DNA from: Lysinibacillus sp. 2017
GTDB lineage: Bacteria > Bacillota > Bacilli > Bacillales_A > Planococcaceae
Length of the DNA stretch: 64,000 bases
Reading direction: 5' to 3'
Assembly: GCF_003073375.1 (NCBI RefSeq)
Contig: NZ_CP029002.1
Coordinates: 1,598,001 to 1,662,000 of the forward strand
The position numbers were made by a program, and so were the translations under genes. Positions 36,962 to 46,038 of this stretch are shown here, piece after piece. Numbering within the stretch: the stretch's first letter is position 1; each line of letters starts with the position of its first letter. Below the pieces are notes generated by a model that worked only from the letters and a program-made list of their open reading frames with translations, did no database searches and was not told the DNA's origin.

Positions 36962-37138
36962 TTTGCAATACGATTCAAAAAAAATAGCATTTTCAAGGCT
37001 TCAATTATGTAAGAACAAAGTTTATATTGTACAATAGTTGTAGGAAAAGTATGCAATTGTTTGTTCAAACAAGTTGTGCATATTTATGTAGTTTAAGGTA
37101 GGATCATTAACCTATCTCTTATAAAGGAGTAGATCATC

Positions 37139-37864
37139 ATGAGTCAATCAATTAAAGGTAAAGTAGCAGTCGTAACAGGTGCTGCACGTGGTATTGGGAA
37201 AGCCATTGCTATTTCATTAGCAAAAGAGGGCGTAAACGTAGGGATTATCGCGCGCTCTGAAAACGATTTACAAGCAGTTGCAAAAGAAATCGAAGGCTAC
37301 GGCGTAAAAGCGGCATATGCAGTTGCGGACGTAACAAACCTAGAACAAGTACAAGCTGCTGCGGACAAATTAAAAGCAACATTAGGCTTAACAGACATTT
37401 TAGTTAACAACGCAGGCGCTGGGAAATTTGAAAAGCTTGTCGATATGGATCCAGCAGACTTCAAACATATCGTGGACGTAAGCATTATGGGGACATTCAA
37501 CGTGTCACACACAATCGTGCCACAATTAATCGAAAAAAATGCGGGTGATGTCATTAATATTTCATCTACAAACGGCTTAAACGGCGCAGCAACTTCAAGT
37601 GCATACAGTGCTGCAAAATTCGGCGTTATTGGGATTACAGAATCGTTAGCGGCAGAAGTTCGTCGTAACAATATTCGTGTAACAGTTTTAACACCAAGTA
37701 CAATTGCCACAGACTTAGCAGATGCACTTAACTTAATTCCTGCTGACAAACGCGATCAATACATGCACCCAGAAGATGTAGCAGAATACATCGTGTCACA
37801 ATTAAAACTAAGCCAACGCATGTACATTAAAAACGCTACACTAATGAACACAAATCCATACTGA
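37139..37864 (+). CDS. Short-chain dehydrogenase, FabG-like (3-ketoacyl reductase type)
   Basis: A 241-residue SDR with TGAARGIGKA (cofactor), NNAGAG, Ser in NISSTNG and YSAAK. It resembles 3-oxoacyl-ACP reductases, but the C-terminus (QRMYIKNATLMNTNPY) differs from housekeeping FabG, and it is not next to fatty-acid genes, so the substrate is open. The ATG has AAAGGAG upstream. Confidence 0.85.
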   Translation: MSQSIKGKVAVVTGAARGIGKAIAISLAKEGVNVGIIARSENDLQAVAKEIEGYGVKAAYAVADVTNLEQVQAAADKLKATLGLTDILVNNAGAGKFEKLVDMDPADFKHIVDVSIMGTFNVSHTIVPQLIEKNAGDVINISSTNGLNGAATSSAYSAAKFGVIGITESLAAEVRRNNIRVTVLTPSTIATDLADALNLIPADKRDQYMHPEDVAEYIVSQLKLSQRMYIKNATLMNTNPY

Positions 37865-37887
37865 GTTATTGTAACTCGATAATTTTT
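37863..37887 (+). terminator. Short intrinsic terminator after the SDR gene
   Basis: GAGTTA/TAACTC stem with a three-base loop starting at the stop codon, then a T-rich tract. Confidence 0.6.
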
Positions 37888-37984
37888 AGCCACGAAAGTT
37901 TTAAGAATGGAGCGATCCGTTTAAATTTTCTTGAGTAGCGAAAAGACATGTGTTTAACGTATGGGTTAGAGAATATAGAAAAAG

Positions 37985-38020
37985 TTCGCCGGTCACTTTG
38001 TTGATTGGCGAATTTTTTTT
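37985..38020 (+). terminator. Second intrinsic terminator between convergent genes
   Basis: TTCGCC/GGCGAA stem followed by eight T on the plus strand. Confidence 0.7.
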
Positions 38021-38037
38021 GTTGATTAAAATCTGCA

Positions 38038-38856
38038 TTATGAAATATTTTCATTTAAAATTATCGTTGAATAAATCCAATCCTTTGTTTCGGTATGATT
38101 GTTCGTACGTATTAAATGGACATACAGTGTCATCGTAAATTTCTTCACATTCCAATACATGCGAGCCTTTTTTAACTCATCCATATCCTCAACCGTATGG
38201 AGCTTGATTAACCACTGCTTTAATTGATGATCGGATAAGCCTTTTTCAAAAAGCATATCTAAGACAGGCAACATTCTATCATCTTCTTCATCAATAAATG
38301 CATAGTCAGTATGTAAGCATTTTTGCAAGACGCATAGGCATTCCTCAATGGTCGCCACATTTTCAAATTGAGGGTGAGCAACAGCATCCGCTAACAGATC
38401 ACTGCCATGCGCAACACTATGGGCCCAACCTTTTTGTTCTACATAACCACGATAATCATACTCTCGTTTTAAATAGTTAATGCTCGCAGTAAGAGTCGGT
38501 AGTAAAATATCTTTTGGTAGAGCGGGTGTTTTAGCATCTTGATAAAGTACTAAAGCAATGACTAACGCAGAAAAAGAACGAGTAAACACAGAATCATCTA
38601 TAATTTGTTCATCGATTTTATAAAACAAATGCTCATCATCCATGCAAATCGTTAATAGTTTGTGAAGTATTTTATCCTCAATAGGGTGTTTTAGCAGTAA
38701 TTTTGAGAACCCGAAATACACTAAAGTGTCGCGAATATACGGGTCAGGATTTCCTATATTCTCAATCATGTAGTCGATTAAATTCTCAATATCAATATTT
38801 TGTAGTGGATTTAGTTCATCGTTTGCAAGCTGTTCTAATATTATTTGATAGTCCAA
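38038..38856 (-). CDS. DUF2785-family protein
   Basis: A 272-residue, mostly helical protein with the DUF2785 signature region RGYVEQKGWAHSVAHGSDLL. No function is established for the family to my knowledge. The TTG at 38856 was chosen because AAAGGGGA lies 8 bases upstream; the longer frame starting at 38904 overlaps that site. No signal peptide. Confidence 0.75.
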   Translation of the reverse strand: MDYQIILEQLANDELNPLQNIDIENLIDYMIENIGNPDPYIRDTLVYFGFSKLLLKHPIEDKILHKLLTICMDDEHLFYKIDEQIIDDSVFTRSFSALVIALVLYQDAKTPALPKDILLPTLTASINYLKREYDYRGYVEQKGWAHSVAHGSDLLADAVAHPQFENVATIEECLCVLQKCLHTDYAFIDEEDDRMLPVLDMLFEKGLSDHQLKQWLIKLHTVEDMDELKKARMYWNVKKFTMTLYVHLIRTNNHTETKDWIYSTIILNENIS

Positions 38857-38929
38857 TATTAATGTCCCCTTTATTGTAATTTTCGTATAAAATAAATGTA
38901 ACATTATTTGTATTTTTTAGGAAATAGAT

Positions 38930-39136
38930 GGTTCATCACCGTAACATGGGGTTGATTACCATTCCGGTACGGACGCTTTCCGCGGGCACGGCTCCAACTA
39001 ATTTTTTGTGCCTCTTACGGCGGCACAAAAAATGGATTTTTCGCTCGTGCTGTTCCCGCAGGAGTCGCCTTCCCTCCATTCCAATCAACTCGTTTTTCTA
39101 TCAAGTTTTGTCATCCCCAACTTATGGTGGAGAGCC
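38930..39136 (+). mobile_element. Noncoding TIR-bounded element, short form
   Basis: A 207-bp element with the same kind of ends as the long copies: GGTTCATCACCGTAAC at the left and the complement of GGCTCTCCACCATAAG at the right. The core holds an 11-bp perfect stem (TTTTTTGTGCC/GGCACAAAAAA) around CTTACGG, and shares GGACGCTTTCC, GGCTCCA, ACGGCGGCA and GTCGCC with copy A in the same order. No reading frame. GC-rich repeats with similar phrases are, from memory, common in Bacillaceae intergenic DNA. Confidence 0.7.
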
Positions 39137-39141
39137 TAATT

Positions 39142-39741
39142 GGTTCATCACCGTAACATGGGGTTGATTATTGTTTTATCAGTTTGTCTAGCTATTGGCG
39201 GGCTACCCGCAGTATGGCCACGTGGTACGTGTCCATACTACTGTCTTTAATACCGCATGCAAGGCCCGCCAAGTGTTGTACATTTTACCCGGTTAAATGC
39301 GTCTGATAATGCCGCTTGCGCTATCGCGAGGCGGCGGGGATTGATCAAGTTTATCCTCTATTCTAAGTGAATTTTGAATCCTATTTCGTTATTGAAATGA
39401 AAGTGAATGCCATGGTTTCAGTTATGATGAACACTCTTTCATTTAAACTATTTTCACGTTTATAAAAGATACTTTATCGAATAAGCCTTATCTAAAACAC
39501 CTTATTAGAAAAAAATTTTTATTCTAAAATAGAGTGCCGCGAAGCGCAGGGGGCGACCCCTTGGGGATTAAGCGTGCGCGGAATATCCACTTGTTGCTTG
39601 CCGCCGTAGAGGCAAGTAACAAGTTAGATGGAGCCACGCCCCCAGGAAAGCGTCCCCCGTAGCGTAGCAGAACGGACTAGATTAAAAAGGAATCACTTTG
39701 AATCCTAAAATTATGTCATCCCCAACTTATGGTGATTATCC
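39142..39741 (+). mobile_element. Noncoding TIR-bounded element, long form, copy B
   Basis: A 600-bp element, inverted relative to copy A (17263-17806) and largely identical to it. It begins six bases after the short form ends. Ends are GGTTCATCACCGTAAC and the complement of GGATAATCACCATAAG. It carries an extra hairpin region absent from A, with AGTATGG/CCATACT enclosing CACGT-GGT-ACGTG. The CTTGTTGCTTGCC/GGCAAGTAACAAG stem has a G-U pair on this strand. No gene is credible inside it. Confidence 0.7.
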
Positions 39742-39863
39742 AGTTACATAGTCAATTGATATTCAAAAAGGTTACTAAAATATACATAAGTTGAAGATTC
39801 ACAATTCAGCTTATCAATCATCAATCTGACATTTTTTCATACTATATCTTTAGGGGTGAAAAG

Positions 39864-40304
39864 ATGCCGAGAATAAAATACCGTGATGCTGATATTGACC
39901 TAATGGCAAGGATGATGCGAGCAGAGGCTGAAGGTGAAGGTAAACAAGGTATGTTATATGTAGGAAATGTCATTGTGAACCGTGTGATTGCCAGTTGTTT
40001 AGACTTTAATGATGTAAGAACAGTTGAACAAGTCATATATCAGGTACAGGGAAATAATTACTCTTTTGAAGCAGTTCAAAAGGGGAATATGTTTTATCAA
40101 CGAGCGAGAGAAACTGAAAGAAGATTGGCAAAGCAAACGTTAGATTATTGGCGGGACCACCCAGCAAAATATGCACTTTGGTACTTTAATCCGTCTGGTG
40201 AGTGCCCGCCAAGCTGGTACGGGCAACCTTTTACAGGTCAATTTAAACAACATTGTTTTTATGAACCAGCACCAGGAACATGTGATAGTGTTTATCAGGG
40301 TTAG
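39864..40304 (+). CDS. cwlJ: Spore cortex-lytic hydrolase CwlJ
   Basis: A 146-residue SleB/CwlJ-type hydrolase (Hydrolase_2 domain). The catalytic Glu region is RMMRAEAEGEGKQGM, followed by GNVIVNRV, and the end ALWYFNPSGECPPSWYGQPF matches CwlJ as I remember it. CwlJ lies in the spore coat and degrades cortex peptidoglycan during germination, often triggered by calcium-dipicolinate. It lacks a signal peptide, as is usual for CwlJ. The partner gene gerQ is not next to it here. This gene is good evidence that the organism sporulates. Confidence 0.9.
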   Translation: MPRIKYRDADIDLMARMMRAEAEGEGKQGMLYVGNVIVNRVIASCLDFNDVRTVEQVIYQVQGNNYSFEAVQKGNMFYQRARETERRLAKQTLDYWRDHPAKYALWYFNPSGECPPSWYGQPFTGQFKQHCFYEPAPGTCDSVYQG

Positions 40305-40337
40305 AACATTTAGCTGCCAATTAATTTAACTCAAAAA

Positions 40338-40373
40338 AAAGGGAACTGCTTGGGTATCCAGGTAGTTCCCTTT
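40338..40373. terminator. Bidirectional intrinsic terminator
   Basis: AAAGGGAACT/AGTTCCCTTT stem between convergent genes, with A-rich and T-rich flanks suited to both strands. Confidence 0.85.
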
Positions 40374-40411
40374 AAATTATTTGTTATAGTAATTTATTCA
40401 AGGAAGCAAGA

Positions 40412-40909
40412 TTAAGATGAACATAAAACTATAATACGATATGGTGTGGTCTGAGCGGGAATGCTTCTTGTAGTATATCTATAAGTAACAATTAAATCTC
40501 TATTTCCTGGAAAATTCGAAAAGTATTGACCATTCGTTAAAAGTATTTGGGTATCTGGAGATAAATTTAACTGTAATTGACCATCACTACTCACCAATTG
40601 GTTATTAAAATAATCAACCTTTACATTGTAATTTGGGTTATCTTTTACTATAACTAGTGCCTGATATTGTGGAGGGTAAATAAGAATAGCCGGTGCATCT
40701 CCGTCATAATATCCTGTTACACGGTCGCCAACTACAAGTGTTTCTTGGTCAACAACGTAAGTTGAAGGTGAAACCACGAAATTAACGATATTACCTAATT
40801 CATTTACTAGTGTAAAAAATTTAGTACAACCCTCGTTATTACCATTTTGACCTGTATTAAAATCCGTAATCTCCATGATCGTTCCTTGAAAAGAATAAAA
40901 ATTTGTCAT
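40412..40909 (-). CDS. Conserved protein of unknown function, possibly sporulation-related
   Basis: A 165-residue protein with no signal peptide, rich in Asn, Tyr and Gln, containing NFVVSPSTYVVD, AILIYPPQYQALV and RSIPAQTTPYRIIVLC. From memory similar proteins occur in spore formers including clostridia, with no known role; convergence with cwlJ fits but does not prove a spore function. The ATG at 40909 has TTGGAGGTC upstream; the frame extends 12 codons further without a ribosome site. Confidence 0.65.
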   Translation of the reverse strand: MTNFYSFQGTIMEITDFNTGQNGNNEGCTKFFTLVNELGNIVNFVVSPSTYVVDQETLVVGDRVTGYYDGDAPAILIYPPQYQALVIVKDNPNYNVKVDYFNNQLVSSDGQLQLNLSPDTQILLTNGQYFSNFPGNRDLIVTYRYTTRSIPAQTTPYRIIVLCSS

Positions 40910-41124
40910 ATAAGACCTCCAAAAATAAATATAGTAGACTTCCATTCATTTTTAATTTGTAGTGTATTACATACAAAGACAGCAAAAGAAGGAAATTCCT
41001 AATAATAACTAGAACTGAGTCAATGGTAAAGAAATGTGAAAGGAAAGGGGAAATGAAATGAGATATAGCCATAAAAAGCCTATCCAAAAATCTCCTTTCA
41101 AATTTCGATAAAGGGGATACCGAA

Positions 41125-41283
41125 ATGGATTATCGGATTGAAACTCTTGATTTTGAATTAAAAGTAATAGGAAAGATTCCTACTTCAGGATACGAACTTG
41201 CTGATATTCCTTGTATCGAATGCTATTATCCCCCAAAGCACAAACCTAGAAATGAACTTTGGGTTCCTGTAATTCCTAAATAA
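41125..41283 (+). pseudogene. GyrI-like/AraC-effector domain with its middle deleted
   Basis: A 52-codon frame behind AAAGGGGAT. It begins MDYRIETLDFELKVIGK, like the first strand of GyrI-like effector-binding domains, and ends YELADIPCIECYYP and NELWVPVIPK, like their last part. The roughly 100 residues that normally separate these are absent and the joint is in frame, so this looks like an internal deletion. It could still be translated but cannot form the usual ligand-binding fold. Confidence 0.6.
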
Positions 41284-41358
41284 ATATTAATAATTAGGGA
41301 ATCAAATTTACTAGAATTGTTAATTCTTTTTATAACATTATTTTAACGGAGGGATTTT

Positions 41359-41859
41359 ATTAAAAAAATAACTAGGACATTAATTTTATTAAGTATGTTT
41401 CTTTTTGTTGTAGGTTGCACAGCAGATGAAGTAGTAGAAAGTAAAACAGTTTTACCTGATGACATTCCTAACTTTGTTCAAGAAAGTGATTTTGAAACAA
41501 TTAATTGGGAAAGAAAAGCAGTGAAATTTGGTGACAGTGGAATTATTGGAAATGAAAATAAATCAGGTGTTATAGGTGCAGAAATGCCAAGTTTAAACGT
41601 TCAAAAGTGGATGTGGCACCTTTGGGGAATTGAAAATCCTAATAATACAAAGTTAACCATTGTTGGTTTTCATAAAGAATCAGAAACTATCCATCAGATT
41701 TTAATAGATGGCTGGACAACGGAGCTTAGTAGCGCAAATAATGGAGCAGATGCACATATACCTTCTAGCGTTAAAATACCAGAGCCAGGAGAATGGGCAA
41801 TTTTGCTTTATACTGACGAAAAGTTATTTGATATTTTAGTTTATGAAATTAAAGAATAA
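41359..41859 (+). CDS. Lipoprotein (DUF4871-like), apparently starting with ATT
   Basis: The signal peptide KKITRTLILLSMFLFVVGC begins at codon 2 of a frame whose first codon is ATT (41359), five bases after GGAGGG. The first ATG (41395) falls inside the hydrophobic core and has no ribosome site, so an AUU start is likely, giving 166 residues. The mature domain has KWMWHLWGIENPNNTKL, HIPSSVKIPEPGEWAILLY, and resembles DUF4871 from memory. Alternatively the start codon has mutated and the gene is silent. Confidence 0.6.
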   Translation: MKKITRTLILLSMFLFVVGCTADEVVESKTVLPDDIPNFVQESDFETINWERKAVKFGDSGIIGNENKSGVIGAEMPSLNVQKWMWHLWGIENPNNTKLTIVGFHKESETIHQILIDGWTTELSSANNGADAHIPSSVKIPEPGEWAILLYTDEKLFDILVYEIKE

Positions 41860-41948
41860 TTAGTGTCAAAAAATGTTCAGTATACTTTATTTGTAATATC
41901 TAATACTAAAGCTGTTTCATAATTTAATTTAAGAAGGAGGTTTTACAA

Positions 41949-42116
41949 TTGAAATACTTTAAATGGGGATTAATCGGCGCTGCTATTTATGGAGTAACGA
42001 AAGTAATGCAAAATGGCATGTTTCAACAGTTCACCAATATGAATTCGTCAAAAAGCGAAGAAGATAATGCAGCCGCTGTTGCAGCTGACTCAGTCTTTCC
42101 AAGCAAAAACGAATAA
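41949..42116 (+). CDS. Small protein with hydrophobic N-terminus (55 residues)
   Basis: TTG at 41949 is preceded by AGAAGGAGG, a near-perfect ribosome site. The product starts KYFKWGLIGAAIYGVTKVMQ and ends in an acidic/alanine stretch EEDNAAAVAADS. A terminator follows. It looks like a genuine small protein of unknown role. Confidence 0.65.
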   Translation: MKYFKWGLIGAAIYGVTKVMQNGMFQQFTNMNSSKSEEDNAAAVAADSVFPSKNE

Positions 42117-42166
42117 TTCGAACCCCTTTTATGTTATTTCAACAAAACAATAAGAGCAATTTTTCT

Positions 42167-42205
42167 ACTATAGACCATAAATTTACTTTATGGTCTATAG
42201 TTTTT
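42167..42205 (+). terminator. Intrinsic terminator
   Basis: ACTATAGACCATA/TATGGTCTATAGT perfect stem followed by TTTT. Confidence 0.88.
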
Positions 42206-42312
42206 ACATAACGTACTTAAGTGATGTACATTTGAGAAATGTACTTTATATTAGTAAGTATTAGCAGATATGAAATGTATGGATATGTTAAGAGATTCAA
42301 AGGAGTGAAGGT

Positions 42313-42663
42313 TTGGATATTATTTTAGAACATAAATGGTTTTTCCTTATTACAGCAGAAATTATTTTTTGGGTATGTGCGATTGCGTTTTTACTATTAC
42401 GCTATTGGTATAAGCTCGATAAACTAAGTATGTTTGCTTTTGGCGTTTTTATCATTAATGATTTATGGATTGCGTTATTAGCTTTTATGGATTATCGGCG
42501 TACTGGTGAATTTTCAATTTATCAAATTTTGATCGTTATCATGATTGTGTATGCGCTAACGTTTGGTAAATCAGATTTCAAAAAGCTAGATGGCATTATT
42601 AAAGGAAGAGTAGCCAAAATACGTGGTGAGTCATTAGAAGAATCAAGTCACATCGATCCGTAA
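42313..42663 (+). CDS. Small membrane protein, about three segments
   Basis: A 116-residue protein starting at TTG 42313 after AGGAGTG. Membrane segments at about 9-29, 39-59 and 70-85, then a basic cytoplasmic tail (KGRVAKIRG). The family is not recognised. Confidence 0.65.
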   Translation: MDIILEHKWFFLITAEIIFWVCAIAFLLLRYWYKLDKLSMFAFGVFIINDLWIALLAFMDYRRTGEFSIYQILIVIMIVYALTFGKSDFKKLDGIIKGRVAKIRGESLEESSHIDP

Positions 42664-42770
42664 AAACCTTGTTTGTTTCCTTTATTTATGTGAAATGCAG
42701 AATAATATCAATAATTTTGCGCACATTAGATTAGACTTTATAGTCAGTCTTTTTCTGGAGGTGTAATAGA

Positions 42771-42932
42771 ATGGCAAAGAAAAGTAAAACCAGCTTCAAG
42801 AAGGATAAAAAGGAAACTAAAGATACGAATCGGCGTGAAGAATATTCAAAAGAGTTCAATCAAGTAATTCATAATAACCCACCGCAAGAAGTTACAAAGC
42901 ACAGAGGAACATAAATTTTTATCAATTTTAGT
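42771..42932 (+). CDS. Small lysine-rich protein (53 residues)
   Basis: ATG at 42771 behind TGGAGGTG. The product is highly charged (AKKSKTSFKKDKKETKD) and probably disordered. A strong terminator follows about 40 bases later. The ribosome site and terminator argue for a real gene; function unknown. Confidence 0.55.
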
Positions 42933-42972
42933 AAAAAAGTTGGAGTTAGTATAAAAATTATATTCTGATTAT

Positions 42973-43030
42973 AAAAGCAGACGATTAAAATGTACGAAAA
43001 AGTACTTTTAATATACCGTCTGCTTTTTTT
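42973..43030 (+). terminator. Intrinsic terminator
   Basis: Outer stem AAAGCAGACG/CGTCTGCTTT with an inner stem TTAAAA-GTAC/GTAC-TTTTAA and seven T. Confidence 0.85.
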
Positions 43031-43060
43031 ATGGAAACTCTTGGCTATACTGTTCTTATT

Positions 43061-43624
43061 TTAATGTGGTTCACCCAAACCTGCTTCCATAATCATTGCA
43101 TCTGTTTTAGTTTTATGAACAGTACCGAATGGGTGGTTAGGCGGGGCATAGATAGAGTACAATTTTAATGGGATATTTCCTGTATTTGTGACATTGTGCC
43201 ACATTCCGGATGGTATAATAATAGCTGAGTCATCGAAGATTCTACATTGGAAACTTAAATTATCTTTACTCTTACCCATTTGTACAATCCCTTGACCTTG
43301 TTCAACACGTAAGAATTGGTCCACATTAGGGTGTATTTCCAAACCGACATCTTCACCAACATTGATGCTCATTAATGTGACTTGCAGATGATTTCCTGTC
43401 CATAGTGCTGTACGATACGTGTTGTTTTGCTTGGTGGCCTCGTTGATATTTATAACAAATGGGTTTGCTCCATAATCTTTTAATAAGTTTCCACCGTCAC
43501 CATATTGATAAGAACCAAACGGCAACTCATTAGGAACAGCCCAATAGCCAGTAGGATTTCCTTGAGGATGCGTTGGTCCATTTGAATAATTAGGATATTG
43601 ATACGTGTAAGGCATATAGTACAT
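43061..43624 (-). CDS. Cupin-domain protein
   Basis: A 187-residue protein. After a Tyr/Pro/Gly-rich N-terminus (YYMPYTYQYPNYSNG) it has a cupin fold with the motif-1 pattern GLEIHPNVDQFLRVEQGQG and motif 2 PSGMWHNVTNTG, which supply metal-binding His and Glu-like residues (only one His in motif 1). The Tyr-rich start is reminiscent of spore coat-associated cupins, an inference. The ATG at 43624 has GGGAGG upstream. Confidence 0.8.
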   Translation of the reverse strand: MYYMPYTYQYPNYSNGPTHPQGNPTGYWAVPNELPFGSYQYGDGGNLLKDYGANPFVININEATKQNNTYRTALWTGNHLQVTLMSINVGEDVGLEIHPNVDQFLRVEQGQGIVQMGKSKDNLSFQCRIFDDSAIIIPSGMWHNVTNTGNIPLKLYSIYAPPNHPFGTVHKTKTDAMIMEAGLGEPH

Positions 43625-43787
43625 TTTTCTAATTCCTCCCACATTCATTTATTCATTACAAATTATTTTATGTACGGTAACACAGGAGTGTACATATTGA
43701 AGTCAAGGAAGCGCTTGTTGATTAAAATCTAAAATATATTTACAATCTGATGTTTTGAAAATTAAAAAGTAGAAAGAGGTAGTTATT

Positions 43788-44315
43788 ATGGAGGTAAAGG
43801 GAAAATTCATATACTTAAGATCTATTGAAGAGGAAGATATGGAAAGCATTTATATGTCTTGTCAAGATGAAGAATTTTTGTATATGACGGGTACTCGTAA
43901 GACATTTACACTTGATGAAATCATTAAAAGTTATAAACAGTTTAGTAAAGACCCGACACGTTATGATTTTGCCATTTGTTTAGTAGATACGGATGAAATA
44001 ATAGGTGATTTATCCATAGTAGACATTGACCAAGACAATAAAAAGGCGGGTTTTAGAATATCGCTGCATAGTAAAAATACTTTGAACAAAGGTTATGGTA
44101 CTGAAGCCACTCAACTTGCACTAAAATTTACTTTTGAGGAGCTTAAACTAAATCGTTTGGAATTAGAAGTATTTTCTCATAACGTTCGAGGCATAAAAGC
44201 ATATGAAAAAGCAGGGTTTAAAAAAGAGGGAACATTGAGACAATCCCTTTACATGAACAATAAATATTCTGATGAAGTCCTAATGGGCATGCTTCAAGAA
44301 GACTACTATAAATAA
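43788..44315 (+). CDS. GNAT-family N-acetyltransferase
   Basis: A 175-residue RimJ/RimL-type acetyltransferase: KGKFIYLRSIEEEDMESIY, GFRISLHSKNTLNKGYGTEA and AYEKAGFKKEGTLRQ are typical. It transfers acetyl groups to protein N-termini or small amines such as antibiotics or polyamines; the target is unknown. AGAGGTAG precedes the ATG. Confidence 0.88.
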   Translation: MEVKGKFIYLRSIEEEDMESIYMSCQDEEFLYMTGTRKTFTLDEIIKSYKQFSKDPTRYDFAICLVDTDEIIGDLSIVDIDQDNKKAGFRISLHSKNTLNKGYGTEATQLALKFTFEELKLNRLELEVFSHNVRGIKAYEKAGFKKEGTLRQSLYMNNKYSDEVLMGMLQEDYYK

Positions 44316-44573
44316 ATATTGGCTAAGACTCTAAATCTGTCATTAGAAAAAATGATAATAACTCATCATGGATAATCCCATCATCGCAATTATCAAAAAA
44401 AGTGGAGATTATGGGCAATGTAGCATATGAAAAAGCTACAAGAGGAATGTATGTAAGGGTGGTCTCTAACTAATCTATTGATTATTTATAATCTGGCAAG
44501 AAAAACAGAATCAAGCAGATGAATGGGAAATTAAGAAAATGAATAGAGCTTGGTTTTTATTGGAGGAAAAAAA

Positions 44574-45058
44574 TTGACTACTACTTACGTAAATTGGGGA
44601 AAATCAAGAGTTAAGTTAACTTGGGAAAAAAATACCTTGCTTCCACAAATAATTTAATCACAAGTGTTCACGGCTTTTGTTTTCAAGAAGATAAATTATT
44701 ATTGGTCGACTTAAACCATAGAGGGTGGGATTTCCCAGGAGGACATATTGAATCTGGTGAAACTCCAGAAGAATGCTTTAAACGGGAAGCACTAGAAGAA
44801 GGGTATGTTGAAGGTGAATGTAAGTTATTAGGATACATAATTGTTGACCATAGCGAAAATCCATTGTGGACAGAAAGTAGTCCTTATCCTAAAATTGGTT
44901 TTCAAATATTCTACAAAATGAATATAACAAAACTGCTTCCATTTGAAGGTAAATATGAATCTGCTCAACGTATGCTTGTAAACTCTAATGATGTTTCCTC
45001 ATATTATCACAAGTGGAATATGCTTTATCAGAAAATATTGGATTGTGCTATACAATAA
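44574..45058 (+). pseudogene. NUDIX hydrolase gene broken by a one-base frameshift
   Basis: A TTG at 44574 behind TTGGAGG opens MTTTYVNWGKSRVKLTWEK.., the normal start of this NUDIX subfamily, but the frame stops at 44655-44657 after LLPQII. The remainder, starting LITSVHGFCFQED and including the box GGHIESGETPEECFKREALEE, continues in another frame to 45058. One missing base around 44648-44655, in an AT-rich run, explains it. An ATG at 44621 (out of register with the true start) could give a shortened product. Confidence 0.75.
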
Positions 45059-45195
45059 ACCGAATACAAAATTAAAACATACTTATCCGGAAGACAATAA
45101 AGGAATCCAAAGTACATTAATAAAGCATCGTATCCGTGGGGGTTAGAATGATTTCTATAATACCAATTAAATAAAATTAGGGGGAGTAGAAACCC

Positions 45196-45948
45196 ATGAA
45201 TTTAGGCACTCCAATAGCAATTGGAAATACAGCACAAATTTATCTGTATGAAAACAAGATTATTAAAGTATTCAATGATTTTTTGCCCGATACAGAATCT
45301 TCATATGAAGCAAATAAACAAAAATATGCCTATTCATGTGGACTTTCTGTACCAAAAATATTTGATGTCACGACAATAGATGGGAAACAAGCCATAATAA
45401 TGGAGTTTGTTAAGGGGAAAACAATAGGGAATCTTTTGTTAGAAAATATGGACCAAGCAGAATATTACATGAATATTTCCATAGAAATCCAACAAAAGAT
45501 TCATAGGATAGAAGCTGATTCACTTGAACCGATGTCTTTAAAGTTACATCGGCAAATTGAATCCGCACTCGATTTAGATACAAGACAAAAGAACGCTTTG
45601 CTACAAAAAATGGATACGATTACATATAAAAAAAGGTTATGTCATGGCGATTTTCATATGTTTAATTTAATTATGTCAGATAACCAACAAGTAACAATTA
45701 TTGATTGGGTAGATTCTAGTGCAGGGGATTTACGTGCAGACGTCTATCGAACTTATCTTTTGTATGAACAGTTCTCAGTACAATTAGCAGAAATGTATTT
45801 GCGCCTTTATTGTCAAAAAAGTGGGTTATCAAAAGAGGACATTTTTCAATGGGCTCCAATTATTGCCGGGGCAAGATTATCTGAAAATGTATCATCAGAA
45901 AAGAATGAACGTCTTATGGAGATAGTTAATCAATACTGTCCATTATAA
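45196..45948 (+). CDS. Aminoglycoside phosphotransferase-like kinase
   Basis: A 250-residue APH-fold protein: a nucleotide-binding lobe (NTAQIYLYENKIIKVF, IIMEFVKGKTIGN), the Brenner-type catalytic loop LCHGDFHMFNLIM and the metal-binding IDWVDSSAGDLRAD. It probably phosphorylates a small hydroxylated molecule. Whether it gives antibiotic resistance cannot be judged. The ATG has AGGGGGAG upstream. Confidence 0.85.
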   Translation: MNLGTPIAIGNTAQIYLYENKIIKVFNDFLPDTESSYEANKQKYAYSCGLSVPKIFDVTTIDGKQAIIMEFVKGKTIGNLLLENMDQAEYYMNISIEIQQKIHRIEADSLEPMSLKLHRQIESALDLDTRQKNALLQKMDTITYKKRLCHGDFHMFNLIMSDNQQVTIIDWVDSSAGDLRADVYRTYLLYEQFSVQLAEMYLRLYCQKSGLSKEDIFQWAPIIAGARLSENVSSEKNERLMEIVNQYCPL

Positions 45949-46038
45949 TAAAACTATAGTTTGTAGTAGTTAATGTACCAAGGTAGTAATTCAAATAATG
46001 AAAGGAGAAAAGATTACGATTGGCTTTATCAACATCTC

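Noticed and set aside
39838-39845. CATACTAT resembling a sigma-E -10 element before cwlJ
   Set aside because: The implied transcription start would fall in the ribosome site, and no convincing -35 was found at the right distance.
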